Of a stretch of DNA of 6,401 nt, positions 4,662-6,401 are shown in pieces. The position numbers were made by a program, and so were the translations under genes. Numbering within the stretch: position 1 is the first letter of the stretch; each line of letters opens with the position of its first letter. The notes beneath the pieces were generated by a model. The model was given only the letters and a program-made list of their open reading frames with translations. It made no database searches and was not told where the DNA came from. Origin of the DNA: Ruminococcaceae bacterium UBA945 (GTDB taxonomy: Bacteria > Bacillota > Clostridia > Oscillospirales > Acutalibacteraceae); contig DBCZ01000053.1 of the NCBI GenBank assembly GCA_002293315.1, forward strand, positions 1 through 6,401, given 5' to 3'.

Positions 4662-5993
4662 ATGTCGAAACCGATAGTAGCGATAGTGGGGCGGCCGAAC
4701 GTGGGCAAAAGCACACTTTTCAACAAGCTCATAGGGCAGCGCCTTTCAATAGTGGAAGACACGCCCGGCGTGACGCGGGACAGAATCTTCGCTGACGCCG
4801 AGTGGACGGGGCATACGTTTTCGCTCATTGATACCGGCGGGATTGAGCCGGATTCAAAGGATATAATCCTTTCGCAAATGCGAGAGCAGGCGCAAATAGC
4901 GATCGACTCCGCCGATGCGATTATCTTCGTCGTCGATTTACAGTCAGGCATCACGTCATCAGACCAGGAGATTGCCGAAATGCTGCAAAAAAGCGGGATT
5001 CCGGTTGTCCTCTGCGTGAACAAGGGCGATAGCATCGGAGAGCCGCCGCCGGAATTCTATGATTTCTATAATCTCGGACTCGGCGACCCAGTCCTGGTTT
5101 CTTCAGTACACGGTCACGGCACGGGTGATTTGCTTGACAGGGTTTTCGAGCATCTCAATTTCACGGAAGAGGATGACGACGAGGGCAGCATTATCAAGGT
5201 GGCGGTAATCGGCAAGCCGAACGTCGGGAAATCCTCGCTCGTCAACAAGGTTTCGGGGCAAAACAGAAGCATAGTCTCAAATATCCCGGGCACGACGAGA
5301 GACGCGATTGACACGCTCGTCGAGAATGAGCACGGCAGCTATCTGTTCATAGACACTGCTGGGCTTCGCAGAAAAAGCAGAGTGGATGATGCCATTGAGC
5401 ATTACAGCAACCTGCGCGCGCAAATGGCGGTGGACAGGGCGGATGTCTGCGTGATAATGATAGACGCTGAGGTGGGCTTCACCGAGCAGGATTCCAAGGT
5501 GGCGGGCATTGCGCACGAAGCCGGTAAAGGCTGTATAATCGCCGTCAATAAGTGGGACGCCATCGAGAAAAACGATAAAACGATGAACGAGTATCTCGAA
5601 AAGCTGCAAACCGATTTTTCGTTCATGTCATACGCGCCGTTTGTGTTCATCTCGGCACTGACGGGTCAGAGGCTGAATCAGCTGTTTGAGCTTATAAATA
5701 AGGTTGCGTCAAGCAATGCGCTTCGCGTCACGACTGGAATGCTCAATGATGTTCTCTCGCTGGCAATGGCAAGGGTGCAGCCGCCCACAGATAAGGGCAG
5801 GCGCCTGAAAATCTATTACATGACGCAGGCCTCAACGAAGCCGCCGACCTTCGTGAGCTTCGTAAATAACGCCGAGCTTTACCACTTCTCTTACCGGCGT
5901 TATATTGAGAACCGCATAAGGGAGACCTTCGGCCTCGAAGGCACGCCGATAAGAATGATAGTTCGCGAAAGAAATGAAAAAGACAAGAATTAA
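4662..5993 (+). CDS. der: Ribosome biogenesis GTPase Der (EngA)
   Basis: A 443-residue essential GTPase that acts in maturation of the 50S subunit. It has the tandem GTPase layout unique to Der. Domain 1: GRPNVGKST (10-18), GVTRD (36-40), DTGG (57-60), NKGD (120-123). An acidic linker EEDDDE (169-174) follows. Domain 2: GKPNVGKSS (184-192), GTTRD (210-214), DTAG (231-234), NKWD (296-299). The remaining ~90 residues form the KH-like RNA-binding domain, ending in a charged tail. All G motifs are intact. The ATG at 4662 is preferred over an in-frame ATG at 4641, because GAGGAG (4652-4657) lies between them at the right distance and Der proteins normally begin 'M-x-KPIVAIVGRPN'. It sits 67 bp downstream of the toxin gene. 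Unlike in many Clostridia, no gpsA or plsY follows; a repeat cluster and the convergent thyX do. Confidence 0.98.
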   Translation: MSKPIVAIVGRPNVGKSTLFNKLIGQRLSIVEDTPGVTRDRIFADAEWTGHTFSLIDTGGIEPDSKDIILSQMREQAQIAIDSADAIIFVVDLQSGITSSDQEIAEMLQKSGIPVVLCVNKGDSIGEPPPEFYDFYNLGLGDPVLVSSVHGHGTGDLLDRVFEHLNFTEEDDDEGSIIKVAVIGKPNVGKSSLVNKVSGQNRSIVSNIPGTTRDAIDTLVENEHGSYLFIDTAGLRRKSRVDDAIEHYSNLRAQMAVDRADVCVIMIDAEVGFTEQDSKVAGIAHEAGKGCIIAVNKWDAIEKNDKTMNEYLEKLQTDFSFMSYAPFVFISALTGQRLNQLFELINKVASSNALRVTTGMLNDVLSLAMARVQPPTDKGRRLKIYYMTQASTKPPTFVSFVNNAELYHFSYRRYIENRIRETFGLEGTPIRMIVRERNEKDKN

Positions 5994-6004
5994 CTGCTTC
6001 GTGC

Positions 6005-6147
6005 CCTTGATTGTCCTTTGCCTTTAATTGTCCACTTCGTGCGTCGCTACGCTCATTATCAATTATGCGCGTTGCGCTTCGCTGCGCTTATTATCAATTG
6101 CCCTTAATGCCTTTAACTGTCAATTATCAATTATACATTATCAATTG
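6005..6147. repeat. Intergenic repeat cluster between convergent der and thyX
   Basis: This non-coding gap contains four copies of TTATCAATT (from 6056, 6091, 6124 and 6138). Two related ~34-bp direct units are seen: one around GTGCGTCGCTACGCTCATTA (6040-6059), the other around GCGCTTCGCTGCGCTTATTA (6074-6093), each leading into TTATCAATT. Variants of 'TTGATTGTCC' and 'TTAATTGTCC' precede them (6008-6033). It shares words, inverted, with the gap after rpmF. Short GC stems (GCGT/ACGC and GCGC/GCGC) could form but lack a strong T-run, so it is not a clear terminator, though it occupies the place of one between converging genes. Confidence 0.75.
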
Positions 6148-6161
6148 CACTTATGGGGCAC

Positions 6162-6401
6162 TCATTTCAAATCAGCAAAAAATGCACGCACCTCTTTTGC
6201 CTTGCCGCAGGTCATATTCCCCTGATCACACGCCCCGCAAAAGCAGGGCGGCCCGGATTTCGCGAAGAGATTCGGCGCCACCTCGCGCACGAGGCGCAGC
6301 ATTTCCGTCGCGACGGCTCTGATTTCCCACTGAGCGCGGTTGCAGCAGCGCAGGGAGAAGAAATTGCGCAGAGAGCGGGCGTTGAAGCTGCAAATCATCT
6401 T
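6162..6401 (-). CDS. thyX: FAD-dependent thymidylate synthase ThyX, C-terminal part (5' end outside window)
   Basis: ThyX makes dTMP from dUMP using methylene-tetrahydrofolate and reduced flavin. Only the last 79 residues are in the window, read on the minus strand and ending in TGA at 6164-6162. The segment NARSLRNFFSLR (residues 7-18 of the visible part) matches the ThyX core. Its N7, N13, L17 and R18 correspond to the flavin- and dUMP-contacting N163, N169, L173 and R174 of the Thermotoga maritima enzyme. RAQWEIR (22-28) follows as in the family. The tail carries four cysteines (C53, C55, C58, C65; PCFCGAC and MTCGK), a feature I associate with clostridial ThyX; its role is unknown. The RHR-type signature lies outside the window. 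The ATG at 6398-6396 is internal, not the start. The gene converges with der. Confidence 0.95.
   Translation of the reverse strand, partial: KMICSFNARSLRNFFSLRCCNRAQWEIRAVATEMLRLVREVAPNLFAKSGPPCFCGACDQGNMTCGKAKEVRAFFADLK

Noticed and set aside
4472..5035. Minus-strand open frame of 187 codons opposite the toxin end and der start
   Set aside because: It crosses two well-identified genes and their junction and resembles no protein I recognise.
6011..6322. Plus-strand open frame of 103 codons after der
   Set aside because: It is translated from the intergenic repeats and then antisense to thyX; the product is low-complexity and basic with no family resemblance.

Overview
The window looks like chromosomal housekeeping DNA from an anaerobic member of the Clostridia, possibly an Oscillospiraceae/Ruminococcaceae-type gut bacterium. 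That placement is an inference. It rests on a 446-residue Firmicutes-type Pgi, strong purine-rich ribosome binding sites, a YceD-RpmF pair, the flavin-dependent ThyX, a DUF3795 protein, and intergenic 'TATCAATT / GGACAATTAA' repeat clusters. No 16S rRNA or other decisive marker is present.

Layout: (1) 2-544, the C-terminal part of a U32-family peptidase/tRNA-hydroxylation-type protein that begins before the window. (2) 583-1997, a promoter and complete pgi. (3) 2015-2108, a 12-bp minisatellite of five units enclosed by a perfect 10-bp inverted repeat. (4) 2135-2548, a small P-loop protein of unknown function. (5) 2635-3054, a cysteine-rich DUF3795 protein. (6) 3078-3888, a consensus sigma-A-type promoter driving yceD and rpmF. 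(7) 3889-4049, intergenic DNA with a dispersed repeat and two terminator-like hairpins. (8) 4056-4594, a RelBE-type toxin-antitoxin operon with its own promoter and a likely operator. (9) 4662-5993, der, a double-domain ribosome-assembly GTPase. (10) 6005-6147, an intergenic repeat cluster. (11) 6162-6401 on the minus strand, the C-terminal end of thyX, convergent with der.

The genes are mostly independent: central carbon metabolism (pgi), large-subunit biogenesis and translation (yceD, rpmF, der, and probably the U32 protein), thymidylate synthesis (thyX), plus a toxin-antitoxin cassette placed between rpmF and der. I see no multi-gene defence, biosynthetic or mobile system. The least explained items are the minisatellite, whose forward strand forms a 26-codon ATG-to-TAG frame of AFC[T/N/S] units, the conserved-looking P-loop protein downstream of it, and the dispersed intergenic repeat family.
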